Origin: Ekhidna lutea
Lineage (GTDB): Bacteria; Bacteroidota; Bacteroidia; Cytophagales; Cyclobacteriaceae
Assembly (NCBI RefSeq): GCF_900188325.1
Contig: NZ_FZPD01000001.1
Location: forward strand, 310,001-374,000
Length of the DNA stretch: 64,000 nucleotides
Reading direction: 5' to 3'
Below the pieces are notes generated by a model that was not told where the DNA came from, made no database searches, and saw only the letters and a program-made list of their open reading frames with translations. A program made the position numbers and the translations under genes. Positions 16,780 to 25,042 of the stretch are shown here, one piece after another. The stretch's first letter is position 1, and the number at the start of each line of letters is the position of its first letter.

Positions 16780-17304
16780 TCAATTAATCCAATCAGATTT
16801 TAGAATGGCATATTTATGCTCATCTAAAATCTGATTGTTTTTTAATACAGCACTTCTTGCTACACCTTCTTTTTTATAACCGCATTTTTCCAGCACTCTT
16901 CTGGAAGCCGCATTGTGACTAAAGGTGCCAGCAAAGATTCGTTCAAGGCTTAACTTTTCAAATCCATAATCCGTGGCAAGTTTTAATGCAGATGTAGCAA
17001 TTCCCTTACCCCAATATGGTTCACCAACCCAATAACCTATCTCAGCAGATAAACGATAAATATCCGTTTGCTGAATGAGCCCGATTACTCCGCAAGTCTC
17101 ATTTTTATAAGTAATAGCGAATGTTACCCGTGGGTCTTGTTCTGAGATTCCATTGATGAATTCTAAAGCATCTTTTTTGGAATACGGGGAAGGAATATAA
17201 TCGCGGAGGTTGTTCCAAATATTTTTATTGTTTAATAGCCCTGCGATTTGCCTGGCATCTTCTTTAGCCAATGGCCGAATCGTAATATCTCCTGAGGCAG
17301 TCAA
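16780..17304 (-). CDS. GNAT-family N-acetyltransferase (RimJ/RimL-like)
   Basis: A 174-residue protein with the RimJ/RimL-type GNAT fold: IRPLAKEDARQIAGLLNN at the start, the EIGYWVGEPYWGKGIATSAL acetyl-CoA-binding region and NAASRRVLEKCGYKKEGVAR. The acceptor is unknown. The start is a TTG at 17304 that overlaps the stop of the LiaF-like gene as TTGA, implying coupling; no ATG fits. The stop lies one base from that of the convergent S9 peptidase. The last 15 codons contain a 14-bp inverted repeat that probably terminates the opposite transcript. Confidence 0.85.
   Translation of the reverse strand: MTASGDITIRPLAKEDARQIAGLLNNKNIWNNLRDYIPSPYSKKDALEFINGISEQDPRVTFAITYKNETCGVIGLIQQTDIYRLSAEIGYWVGEPYWGKGIATSALKLATDYGFEKLSLERIFAGTFSHNAASRRVLEKCGYKKEGVARSAVLKNNQILDEHKYAILKSDWIN
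16791..16843 (+). terminator. Hairpin terminator for the S9 peptidase, inside the GNAT coding region
   Basis: Perfect 14-base arms AATCAGATTTTAGA (16791-16804) and TCTAAAATCTGATT (16823-16836) are separated by an 18-base loop and followed on the plus strand by GTTTTTT. This fits a Rho-independent terminator 12 bases past the S9 stop codon. The same bases encode the last residues of the convergent acetyltransferase. Confidence 0.65.
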
Positions 17305-17960
17305 TTTTTAATCTCACCACCGCCAAACATGGTAAACCCCTTGAGATGAACTGTTACTTTGGCATCAGGATCGACATTGGTTCTGGCATCACTGAATCCA
17401 CCAAAAATAGCAGTAGTGTCAACTTTTACATTCCATTCGGCTGGCAACTTTAAGTCACAACCTCCAAACATGGTGAATACTTCAATGACCGCACCATCAA
17501 CAGGAGTGGAACCTCTAAGGTCAATATCTGAGCCTCCAAAAATATTTGTGATTTTACCTCCCTGCAGGTTTTTGGATACAAATTTCTTTTCTGAACCTCC
17601 GAAGATGGCGATCTCATCAAAGTAGTCATCGCTACTTTCTGAGCCGCTTCTTGGGACACCCTTTCTACGGAAAATAAAAGAAAGTCCGATGATAATAAGA
17701 ACAATCGGCCATAGTTCTCCTATCCGAATAATGTCGTAATGATGCAAGTAAAAAACTCCGGCAAGACCGAAGAAAATGAGAGAAGCTCTACCGTTCCCTG
17801 AAAGTAGATTTATTACTCCAATGACAACAAAAATTGCCGGCCAGGAAAATAGGTAGTAAGGGATGTCGATATCATACCCCAGGTTATCTAATAGGAAAAC
17901 AGAGCCAATCAGGATCAAAATAATCCCAATAATTGCTTTTTTGTGGTTAGGTGACGCCAT
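17301..17960 (-). CDS. LiaF/LiaI-like membrane protein
   Basis: A 219-residue protein. The N-terminal half has three to four short transmembrane segments (ILILIGSVFLLDNLG, LFSWPAIFVVIGVINLL, LWPIVLIIIGLSFIF) like DUF5668/LiaI. The C-terminal half is a beta-solenoid-type domain with five FGG motifs (IFGGSE, IFGGSD, MFGGCD, IFGGFS, MFGGGE) like the C-terminal domain of LiaF, which in Firmicutes restrains envelope-stress signalling. No partner two-component system is next to it, so a sensing role is only inferred. The stop overlaps the acetyltransferase start. Confidence 0.85.
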   Translation of the reverse strand: MASPNHKKAIIGIILILIGSVFLLDNLGYDIDIPYYLFSWPAIFVVIGVINLLSGNGRASLIFFGLAGVFYLHHYDIIRIGELWPIVLIIIGLSFIFRRKGVPRSGSESSDDYFDEIAIFGGSEKKFVSKNLQGGKITNIFGGSDIDLRGSTPVDGAVIEVFTMFGGCDLKLPAEWNVKVDTTAIFGGFSDARTNVDPDAKVTVHLKGFTMFGGGEIKN

Positions 17961-18046
17961 TGTTTTTAATTTTTTAGTTTAAGAACGATATTCCAATTAA
18001 ACTATGTGCTTGCGATAGCTTAACGGGAAATTAAATGATTTTTTGG

Positions 18047-18634
18047 TTAATTGAACCAGCCGAAGAGCAAAGAGATCCCAAACGTCGGACCATCAAAGTC
18101 GCCCGATTTGAAATAAAAATCATCTACACCGATGGTTTTTTGGAAGCCCAATGTTGCATTGATTTTGAACCAATATGCAATATTGGCTTCACCAAATATC
18201 TGGGGATTAAAAATGAATACATCATCTTCATTCACTATTTCATTTGTCGTTTTGGATTTAGTACTTATACCTCCCCATCCAAGCTTAGTGTCAATGCCAA
18301 GGTGTAGCAACTCATCAGGCTTGATAACATACCCGATCCAAAAACCACCATGGCCATAACTGGATGTAAAGTCCTCTGCGTTTTGGCTAAACTCTTTGTT
18401 TCCGGTTAATCCGAGCCCATATCCCCCGATAAAGAAGGTATTGTCAAAAAGCACTGCTCCGCCACCTCCGGTAAGGGTAGAGAGCGCCCCATCTATTGGA
18501 GTAAAGGAAAATAGCACTCCGCCAAATCCGGAGATATCCTCAGGATCATTTCCGATGAGTGTCTTTGGTTTATCTGACTGGGCGGATGCATTAATTACTG
18601 TCAGAAGGGTCAATAAAATGAAAGTCCTTTTCAT
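18047..18634 (-). CDS. Outer-membrane beta-barrel protein
   Basis: A 195-residue protein with a signal peptide (KRTFILLTLLTVINASAQ) and a mature part of alternating Gly- and aromatic-rich strands (GGFWIGYVI, LGIDTKLGWGG, ANIAYWFKINATLGFQKTIG) ending in an aromatic C-terminal strand GISLLFGWFN. This is the pattern of a small outer-membrane barrel of about eight strands. The substrate or role is unknown. It ends 87 bases upstream of the LiaF-like gene on the same strand. Confidence 0.75.
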   Translation of the reverse strand: MKRTFILLTLLTVINASAQSDKPKTLIGNDPEDISGFGGVLFSFTPIDGALSTLTGGGGAVLFDNTFFIGGYGLGLTGNKEFSQNAEDFTSSYGHGGFWIGYVIKPDELLHLGIDTKLGWGGISTKSKTTNEIVNEDDVFIFNPQIFGEANIAYWFKINATLGFQKTIGVDDFYFKSGDFDGPTFGISLLFGWFN

Positions 18635-18802
18635 GAGTTTATTTGTTTTGAGTTTGAAATTATCTTTTCCGATTATCTCAAGGACATTTAAAATGATGAA
18701 ATGTTTCTTTCGTTGGATGAATTGTAGAATCAGCCAAAATGGCCTGAGTTTTAGAAACTAATCGGCCATACTGGCACGTTTCCATGAAAGAAGAGGGTTG
18801 GA

Positions 18803-19216
18803 ATGGGATTTGTCCCGTTCAATTATCAGATTTGGAGAGATATGAAAGTAGATAAAGACGCAACGAGAAGACTGGCAGAAGCAGCAGGCATTGTCAATAC
18901 GATAAACGGAGGAACGATCTTCCCAACATTTAACACAACTACAGAAAAAGATCATTACCGACTAGAGGTGAGTGTACCCACGGTTGAGCCGGACGACCTG
19001 AAGGTGGAGGTCACCGGAAGTGATTTGATGATCTATCAAAACGTGCATGTTAATGCCTACACCTTACCCAATGTACTGGGAATGATCAAGATTTCAGCTG
19101 ATGTTGAACTTGAAAACATTCACGCAGAATTTGAGGATGACTTATTGGTTGTGATCATGCCATTTAGTGAAATGTCCGGAGGTTTTCAAAAAGAAATTGA
19201 TATTTATAGGCATTAA
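18803..19216 (+). CDS. Hsp20/alpha-crystallin-like small heat-shock protein
   Basis: A 137-residue protein with an alpha-crystallin-like domain from about residue 48: KDHYRLEVSVPTVEPDDLKVEVTGSDLMIYQN, then a C-terminal strand pair ISADVELENIHAEFEDDLLVVIMPF. The domain is divergent; the usual A-x-x-x-n-G-v-L signature is replaced by EFEDDLLVVIMP. Such proteins hold unfolded clients. An internal ATG at 18842 preceded by GGAGAG could be the true start and would remove 13 residues. The methyltransferase gene begins 10 bases after its stop. Confidence 0.75.
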   Translation: MGFVPFNYQIWRDMKVDKDATRRLAEAAGIVNTINGGTIFPTFNTTTEKDHYRLEVSVPTVEPDDLKVEVTGSDLMIYQNVHVNAYTLPNVLGMIKISADVELENIHAEFEDDLLVVIMPFSEMSGGFQKEIDIYRH

Positions 19217-19225
19217 ATTGCCTGC

Positions 19226-19828
19226 GTGAACACCCGTGACATTAATAATTTTTTTGGTGACATGGACCTTTTTCTCATGGACGTCATTCTGAAAGGCCAT
19301 GTAAAAGAAGGGACCAAAGTACTGGATGTTGGGTGTGGGGAAGGTAGAAATGGGGTTTATTTCCTTAGAAACAGATTTGAGTATCACGGATGGGATACCG
19401 ACGAATCTAAGATCAAGCTACTGTCATACCTCGCACATTCACTTGAAACATCGAATTCACACTTTAGAATTGGGGATTTTCGTACGGTTGAATCAACTCA
19501 AAAATTCAATTTTATTATTTGTAGCAGGGTACTTCATTTTGCCGAGTCAAGTGAAATATTTCTCAGTATGTGGCTAAAATTGAAATCGCTGCTAGTTGAC
19601 GGAGGAATCATTTATGCCAGTTTAGACTCAGTAGTGGATAACATGATCGGGAATAATGAAGGAGAAGGGATGTTTTCATTTCCTGATTCAAAGCTTCGGT
19701 TTGCATTAACAACTGAGCTATATAATGAAATGAAAAAAGGGTTCGAAGAAATCGAACCCTTGAGAACGTTGGTCCACCACAAAGAGCGGGCTCAAAGTTT
19801 TGTTGTTTTAAAAAAATTGCCCTCTTGA
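19226..19828 (+). CDS. Class I SAM-dependent methyltransferase
   Basis: A 200-residue protein with the SAM-binding motif I KVLDVGCGEGRNGVYFLR (about residues 31-48), an acidic motif II WDTDESKI and a later FIICSRVLHFAES strand. The acceptor is unknown; the fold and size resemble TehB/UbiE-type small-molecule methyltransferases. The start is a GTG at 19226, chosen because the segment before the next ATG (DINNFFGD) has the character of family N-termini. The last codons and the stop lie within a GC-rich repeat that continues to the convergent gdhA stop. Confidence 0.82.
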   Translation: MNTRDINNFFGDMDLFLMDVILKGHVKEGTKVLDVGCGEGRNGVYFLRNRFEYHGWDTDESKIKLLSYLAHSLETSNSHFRIGDFRTVESTQKFNFIICSRVLHFAESSEIFLSMWLKLKSLLVDGGIIYASLDSVVDNMIGNNEGEGMFSFPDSKLRFALTTELYNEMKKGFEEIEPLRTLVHHKERAQSFVVLKKLPS

Positions 19829-19847
19829 GGGGGCTATAGGGGAGTTA
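19819..19847. repeat. GC-rich hairpin repeat, short copy overlapping two gene ends
   Basis: The sequence CCCTCTTGAGGGGGCTATAG continuing to GGGAGTTAA matches the CCCCTTGAGG..ACTAYAGGGGTGTT half-unit of the elements at 206-296 and 3515-3594, without the internal stem. CCCTC/GAGGG forms a hairpin. The element holds the last codons and stop of the methyltransferase and the stop codon of gdhA, and may act as a bidirectional terminator. Confidence 0.55.
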
Positions 19848-21194
19848 AACACATCCTTGCGCCAGCATCGCATCTGCGACTTTCACAAAACCGGCAATGT
19901 TGGCTCCTTTCACATAATCCACATAGTCTTTGGTGACTTTACCATGCTGCACACAATTTCTGTGAATTTCCTTCATAATGCCTTGAAGCCTTTCATCTAC
20001 TTCATCTCGTGTCCAGGAAAGTCGTAGGGAATTTTGAGACATCTCCAGACCTGATGTAGCAACTCCGCCGGCATTGGAAGCTTTGCCAGGAGTAAACATC
20101 ATTTTATGCTCTTTGAATACCTCAATAGCATCAGCTGTACATGGCATGTTTGCACCTTCAAACACCCCTATACACCCATTTTTCTGAAGTGTTTTAGCAT
20201 CTTCAACTTGCAGTTCGTTTTGGGTAGCGCACGGGTATGCAATATCACATTTGATATCCCACGGCGTTTTGCCTTCATGGAATTCTGCCTTGTACTTATC
20301 AGCATATTCTTTGATTCTACCACGCTTCACATTCTTAAGCTCTTTGATGAACTCCAGCTTTTCCTGGGTTATACCATCTTTATCATAGACTGTTCCTCCA
20401 GAATCTGACATGGAAAGAACCTTTGCTCCATTTTGGATAAGCTTCTCGACAGTAAACTGTGCTACATTTCCGGAACCGGAAACGATTGCGGATTTACCAT
20501 CAAGCCCATCATTTATGTGATTTAAAACCTCTTTTGAGAAGTACACGCATCCATATCCAGTGGCTTCAGGACGAATTAGCGAACCCCCATATTGAAGGCC
20601 CTTGCCTGTAAGTACGCCGGTAAATTCTCCCTGAACTCTTTTGTATTGACCAAACATGTAGCCAATCTCTCTACCACCCACTCCAATATCCCCAGCCGGA
20701 ACATCGGTGAATTGCCCGATATATTTACTCAACTCTGTCATAAAGCTTTGACAGAATTTCATCACTTCATTGTCACTTTTTCCTTTCGGATTAAAATCAG
20801 AGCCTCCTTTTCCACCACCCATTGGCAGGGTTGTCAGGCTGTTTTTGAACGTTTGCTCAAAGGCCAAAAATTTAAGGATACTCAAATTCACGGAAGGGTG
20901 AAATCGCAAGCCACCCTTGTATGGACCAATGGCCGAATTCATTTGAATGCGGTAGCCCCTGTTCACCTGTACCTCCCCTTTGTCATTTAACCATGGAACC
21001 CGAAACATAAAGACCCTCTCCGGCTCACACATAGTTTCTAGCAGGTTGGAATCTTTGTATTTAGGTTTATCAGCGATAAAAGGGATAATGGTCTCAGCCA
21101 CCTCTTCTACAGCTTGTAAAAACTCTGTCTCGTGAGGGTTTTTGCTTGCAATTTTCTCAACAAACTGCGCAATTTCTTTTGTGTGATTAGACAT
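19845..21194 (-). CDS. gdhA: NADP-type glutamate dehydrogenase
   Basis: This enzyme reductively aminates 2-oxoglutarate to glutamate. It is 449 residues, typical of hexameric bacterial GdhA. The glutamate-binding signature MGGGKGGSDFNPKGKSDNEVMKF, the catalytic-lysine region and a Rossmann segment SAIVSGSGNVAQFTVEKL are present. Also visible are RFHPSVNLSILKFLAFEQTFKN and the C-terminal SNAGGVATSGLEMSQN. The start is the ATG at 21194. Upstream are two small inverted repeats (21225-21262) that could affect the leader. It ends convergently on the methyltransferase. Confidence 0.96.
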   Translation of the reverse strand: MSNHTKEIAQFVEKIASKNPHETEFLQAVEEVAETIIPFIADKPKYKDSNLLETMCEPERVFMFRVPWLNDKGEVQVNRGYRIQMNSAIGPYKGGLRFHPSVNLSILKFLAFEQTFKNSLTTLPMGGGKGGSDFNPKGKSDNEVMKFCQSFMTELSKYIGQFTDVPAGDIGVGGREIGYMFGQYKRVQGEFTGVLTGKGLQYGGSLIRPEATGYGCVYFSKEVLNHINDGLDGKSAIVSGSGNVAQFTVEKLIQNGAKVLSMSDSGGTVYDKDGITQEKLEFIKELKNVKRGRIKEYADKYKAEFHEGKTPWDIKCDIAYPCATQNELQVEDAKTLQKNGCIGVFEGANMPCTADAIEVFKEHKMMFTPGKASNAGGVATSGLEMSQNSLRLSWTRDEVDERLQGIMKEIHRNCVQHGKVTKDYVDYVKGANIAGFVKVADAMLAQGCV

Positions 21195-21376
21195 GTGAAA
21201 TAGTTCTTTTAATGAGTGGAATTTAGGTGTTTTTTATCTTTTACACCTCCGTAAAATCACGGAATATTACGAAAGGTTAATAATTAGACATTTGAATTTA
21301 ATCGAAATACAATATTAGCCTAAAACCTGACTAACAATAGCTACGTAAATTAGTCTAGATATAAACCACATGTATT

Positions 21377-21550
21377 ATGAATTATTTAAGATTGGAAAAT
21401 GAGATTATCTCCTCAGTACAAACCTTAAATGGCCATCAGAAATATGATGTTTTGGATTACATCAATAACATTAAGCCTACGAATCACAATTCGAGGCTTT
21501 ACAGAAGAAGGGCCATGAAAGAAATTAGAGAGGCGTTGAAAAACGCCTAG
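21377..21550 (+). CDS. Small 57-residue protein, unknown
   Basis: An intact ORF of 57 codons with an ATG at 21377 and a TAG at 21548. The protein is amphipathic and helical: MNYLRLENEIISSVQTLNGH, then QKYDVLDYINNIKP and a basic C-terminal LYRRRAMKEIREALKNA. The L-x-x-Q-x-x-V-L-x-Y-I pattern recalls short antitoxin-like or DUF2281-like helices, but no family can be named. It fills the gap between gdhA and the ion-channel gene and ends tail-to-tail with the latter, overlapping by four bases (CTAG). A 7-bp hairpin with a GAAA loop contains both stop codons. No toxin gene is nearby. Confidence 0.6.
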   Translation: MNYLRLENEIISSVQTLNGHQKYDVLDYINNIKPTNHNSRLYRRRAMKEIREALKNA

Positions 21551-23466
21551 TCCTCAGATAAAACGATTACCATATCGTTTTCTTCCAGGACAAACTCATC
21601 GGATTTTTTAGGGTTGAGCACAACTCCATATTGCTCATCCGCTAGCTTTGCTTTCGAAATATTTCGATACCCAATCGCTACTTCATTCTTTCGTGCAGCA
21701 GATTCAAGCACGGTATAGAAGTTCATCGAAATCCCGGTCTGTACGTACTCTCTAGCCGGCTTGATATAAATCTCTGATCCATCAGCATCGAAAAGATCCT
21801 CAAAAACACGCATCAGATCTTTGTTTTCAGAAACCTGACTCATCAATAAACTGATCAGCTTATCACTTACAATAAAGTCATCAGCGCTTGTAATATCAGC
21901 CAGCTGTCTGTTTCTGATATCCAGCATCTCACTCACAATCTTGTATTTACTGCCCTTTATTTCAGTGAAATTTCTAAGGTGTAATAGGGTAATGAGGGTC
22001 TGCGCATCCGCTTCCTGAATCGGGAAGTAATTTTGGTAGCATAGGAGAATAATGTAATCGTAATTTTCCAAGCCCATCGACTCCAGTGTCTCTCTACCCG
22101 TAGTGTCTATCACCTCAAAATCAATACTGATATTTTGCGTGGAACCTTGCAGTTTTTCAACTGTTTCCGCTGCATCTGCAAATTTTGAAACCACATGTAC
22201 CTCAGAACCAGGTGGCACGTAGTTATCTAATTCACCAATAATGTACCTGGCTCTATTATTCCACCCTACAATCAATAGCTTTTCAGGATCTTGAGGTTCA
22301 GGCTCGGTGTATACGATTTTGCTTTCATGTGGGTCAACCGGAGTTGAATTTGCAATAAGTGTATCATCATCTTCGGTGATTCCTATGACTTTATCACCTT
22401 CTTTGAAAATGGTCTCCATTGGTGGGTTTATAGCCACACTTCCATCTGAAAATTGGATACCCATTATCGCAGAATCTTCGAAAGCAAAGAGTACATCACG
22501 GAACGTCTTTCCAATAAGCGAAGGAGCTTCCTCAAAATAAATTTCATCTCCGTCAAAGTCCATCAAATCCTGATAAACCACACTCAAACCAGACTGTCTA
22601 CTAGTTTGAACCATGATTTTGGAGATAATTTCATCCGAAAGGATAAGCTCTACTTCACCCTTCCCTACCATTTTAGCAACGTCAAAGTTTCGCTTATCTT
22701 CCATTTCAGCCGTGATGTGATACGGTCGTTTTTCAGGAATTCCTCTGAGCTTTTCACGTTTTGGGTCCGTGACTATTGCAACAATAGTCTTAATAATTTG
22801 GCTATCCGAGTTTTCATTCTCCTTGTCCAGGATAATGATTGATTTCGTTTCAAAAGGATTGGCGATTTTCAAATCGTGTACATCAATCGGATTACCAGTT
22901 CGGCAGATTACCTGGGTGTTTCCTGTGTTGCCAACCTTATCTTTTATCTCATCCTCCATCAGAACCTTATCCATGTCAGCCAGGATAACAATAACCCCGC
23001 GTTTCTGATTTTCATTGGCCTCTACAATCTCCGGGATGATGGTAAATATTTTTGAAGACCAACCAAGGATAAGCACATGATCACTTTCAATTACGAATGA
23101 ACGACCTTTTCTTAGCACTTCCAGTTTTGTAAGGATACCATTTGATACCAAACCAATCAATGTGGAGATAATAACCAGACCCAAGACCGTAGTGATTAAC
23201 ATAAAGAGCCTAAAGGGCCAATTCTCGTCATGGTTTCCAAGCACTCCGGGATCAAGCGCGTGGGTTAGGTTTACCCAGACGGATTCGAAAATAGTGAAAT
23301 TGGTGTCGTGATCGGGGTGAAGCCCCAATGCCAGTAAGGATCCACCAAAAATCAAGATGATAACAAGAGTGATCACTCCCAAACCCTTGATCATTGACAT
23401 AGTTCCTTGCGAAACAAAACTGTCAAATCGGTAATTGAGTCTATCCTTAAAGGAAATATTTTTCAT
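21547..23466 (-). CDS. Castor/Pollux-type ion channel with RCK domains
   Basis: A 639-residue protein. N-terminal membrane part: one transmembrane helix (about residues 24-48), a pore-loop-like region (FTIFESVWVNLTHALDPGVLG) and a second helix (FRLFMLITTVLGLVIISTLIGLVSNGI). Two cytoplasmic RCK/TrkA-N-like halves follow, starting at VLILGWSSKIFTIIPEI and LLIVGWNNRARYIIGEL. This is the layout of the Castor/Pollux family and its bacterial relatives, which conduct cations. The start is the ATG at 23466, preceded by CAGGAT; a TTG at 23487 is an alternative. An exact -7 element lies at 23585-23592. Confidence 0.88.
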   Translation of the reverse strand: MKNISFKDRLNYRFDSFVSQGTMSMIKGLGVITLVIILIFGGSLLALGLHPDHDTNFTIFESVWVNLTHALDPGVLGNHDENWPFRLFMLITTVLGLVIISTLIGLVSNGILTKLEVLRKGRSFVIESDHVLILGWSSKIFTIIPEIVEANENQKRGVIVILADMDKVLMEDEIKDKVGNTGNTQVICRTGNPIDVHDLKIANPFETKSIIILDKENENSDSQIIKTIVAIVTDPKREKLRGIPEKRPYHITAEMEDKRNFDVAKMVGKGEVELILSDEIISKIMVQTSRQSGLSVVYQDLMDFDGDEIYFEEAPSLIGKTFRDVLFAFEDSAIMGIQFSDGSVAINPPMETIFKEGDKVIGITEDDDTLIANSTPVDPHESKIVYTEPEPQDPEKLLIVGWNNRARYIIGELDNYVPPGSEVHVVSKFADAAETVEKLQGSTQNISIDFEVIDTTGRETLESMGLENYDYIILLCYQNYFPIQEADAQTLITLLHLRNFTEIKGSKYKIVSEMLDIRNRQLADITSADDFIVSDKLISLLMSQVSENKDLMRVFEDLFDADGSEIYIKPAREYVQTGISMNFYTVLESAARKNEVAIGYRNISKAKLADEQYGVVLNPKKSDEFVLEENDMVIVLSED

Positions 23467-23584
23467 ATCCTGTTTATTTTTTTGCAACCTCCGGCCATTA
23501 CCTCCCTTGTATGCCAGATGCTAAAATTGTATCAAACGCGGGCTTGCTTTCATTCAAAAAATAATCATCCCCCGGTACAGGCAG

Positions 23585-23592
23585 CAAAAGTA
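23585..23592 (-). promoter_or_regulatory. -7 promoter element of the channel gene
   Basis: On the minus strand this reads TACTTTTG, an exact TAnnTTTG match, about 119 bases upstream of the channel ATG. A TTTG lies further upstream but with shorter spacing than usual. Confidence 0.4.
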
Positions 23593-23706
23593 CTCCTAAA
23601 ATAATGCAAAAAAATGACTGGGAGGCATTTCAGTGTAAAATGCAATGTGTCAATAAGAAGACATTAAAAATTAGCACTATTTTTAAAGTAAGCGTAATAT
23701 GGTGCT

Positions 23707-24954
23707 ATGAAGAATTTAATTGCTCTCCTACTATTCATGCTAAGTGTTGTTTCATGCAATGTGACCACCCATGACTTTTCATATATCTACAACAATGAAG
23801 GCCCAAATAGAGAGATTGCTGAAAAGATGAAAAATTTATTGGAGAGCGAGTTCAATGTTGAAATTGAATTAATTGAAGGAGTAGGTACAGATGCGAATTT
23901 AGATTCATTGGAGCAGGATAAAGTCGATATTGCATTGGTTGAAAACTATGTGAATTATCGGGAGGGCGTCAATTCGGCATTTTCTGTGTATTCAGAAGTG
24001 TTGCACATATTTTACAAAGAGGAGGTGGACGGAAGCTCGTTCGAAAACCTGGTCTACGACAAGCCAATATATATAGGAAGAGAAGAGTCCCCTACCTACA
24101 ATCTTTTAATGGACTTATTCGACTTCTATGGATTAGATCTTAATCGCATACAGGTAACATTTGATATGGCCGCTGCTGATGTGGTGGTAGAGTTGACTAA
24201 CCTATTTAGAAAAAATGAACTTCAAGCCTATAAAGGATTTAAGCTCTTTTCTTTTGATGACATTGAAAATGTTGGGAATGCTTCTGCTGTAGATGGAATC
24301 TCACTTAAATATCCAAGGTTATCCCCGTTTGTTATTCCTGAAAAGTCATACTGGTCTTTTACTGACAAACCGGTGGTCACATTGTCTTTGGACTTAGTGA
24401 TGATGGTAAGGTCAGGAATGGGAGAAATAGCAGTTAATGATTTTACAAAAACAATGCTTCGAAACAGGCAAGTCTTCACCGCCATTGATCCATTACTATT
24501 CAACGGTATGAGAGAGGATTTTGATCAATCAATACTGAATATCCCACTTCATGAGGGAGCACGAATATTTCTGGATCGAGATGAGCCAAGTTTCATCGAG
24601 AGATACGCTGAGCTAGGTGGTGTACTTCTTTCGATCATCATCGCAATATGGAGTGGACTTGTTTCACTCACCAAATGGCAAGCCCAAAAGAAGAAGGATA
24701 AGATCGATGAATTTTATGAAGACCTGATTAAGATTAAGAACAAAATTTCTACCATTAAACAAATTCCAGAAGGGATTGAAAAAGTAAAACGAATACAATT
24801 TGCTCAGAATAAGGCTTTTCAGATGTTGATAGAGGAAAAACTGGTTGCCAATGACAGCTTTCGAATCTATATGGAGTTATCCAAGGAAACCATAAATGAG
24901 GTGCGTGCAAAAATGCGCAACATCAAGATGAGGCAGCAGCAGACAAGTGGCTAA
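23707..24954 (+). CDS. TAXI-type substrate-binding lipoprotein with C-terminal membrane anchor
   Basis: A 415-residue protein. The signal ends in a lipobox (MLSVVSC, Cys17). Residues about 25-290 look like the TAXI periplasmic-binding fold: SYIYNNEGPNREIAEKMKNLL, DSLEQDKVDIALVENYVNY, VYDKPIYIGREESPTYNL. A transmembrane helix follows at about 301-321 (GGVLLSIIIAIWSGLVSLT), then a 92-residue charged helical tail that would be cytoplasmic. No TRAP membrane-subunit genes are present. It lies between the divergent ion-channel gene and mreB. The likely role is a membrane-tethered receptor or sensor rather than a transporter subunit; this is inference. Confidence 0.7.
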   Translation: MKNLIALLLFMLSVVSCNVTTHDFSYIYNNEGPNREIAEKMKNLLESEFNVEIELIEGVGTDANLDSLEQDKVDIALVENYVNYREGVNSAFSVYSEVLHIFYKEEVDGSSFENLVYDKPIYIGREESPTYNLLMDLFDFYGLDLNRIQVTFDMAAADVVVELTNLFRKNELQAYKGFKLFSFDDIENVGNASAVDGISLKYPRLSPFVIPEKSYWSFTDKPVVTLSLDLVMMVRSGMGEIAVNDFTKTMLRNRQVFTAIDPLLFNGMREDFDQSILNIPLHEGARIFLDRDEPSFIERYAELGGVLLSIIIAIWSGLVSLTKWQAQKKKDKIDEFYEDLIKIKNKISTIKQIPEGIEKVKRIQFAQNKAFQMLIEEKLVANDSFRIYMELSKETINEVRAKMRNIKMRQQQTSG

Positions 24955-25042
24955 AAATGAAACTTTTATCAGTAATGTCAGATGCTTTAGCATTTATGCA
25001 AAAACGAACCTAAATTCGTGCACAAATTCTGAGTGAGCATTC

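Noticed and set aside
16780-17960. Antibiotic-sensing Lia system
   Set aside because: Only a LiaF/LiaI-like protein and a GNAT enzyme are present; there is no LiaRS-type kinase or regulator.
18396-18761. Plus-strand ORF across the barrel-protein start and the gap before hsp20
   Set aside because: Most of it is antisense to the barrel gene; the remaining 21 codons have no signal or conservation that I can see.
21377-21550. Toxin-antitoxin pair at the small gene
   Set aside because: The protein faintly resembles short antitoxins, but no toxin-like partner gene is adjacent.
22307-23008. Several plus-strand ORFs opposite the channel gene
   Set aside because: They lack family patterns and lie entirely within a well-supported minus-strand gene.
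23707-24954. Complete TRAP transporter
   Set aside because: Only a TAXI-like binding protein is present, with an added membrane helix; no DctQ- or DctM-like genes flank it.
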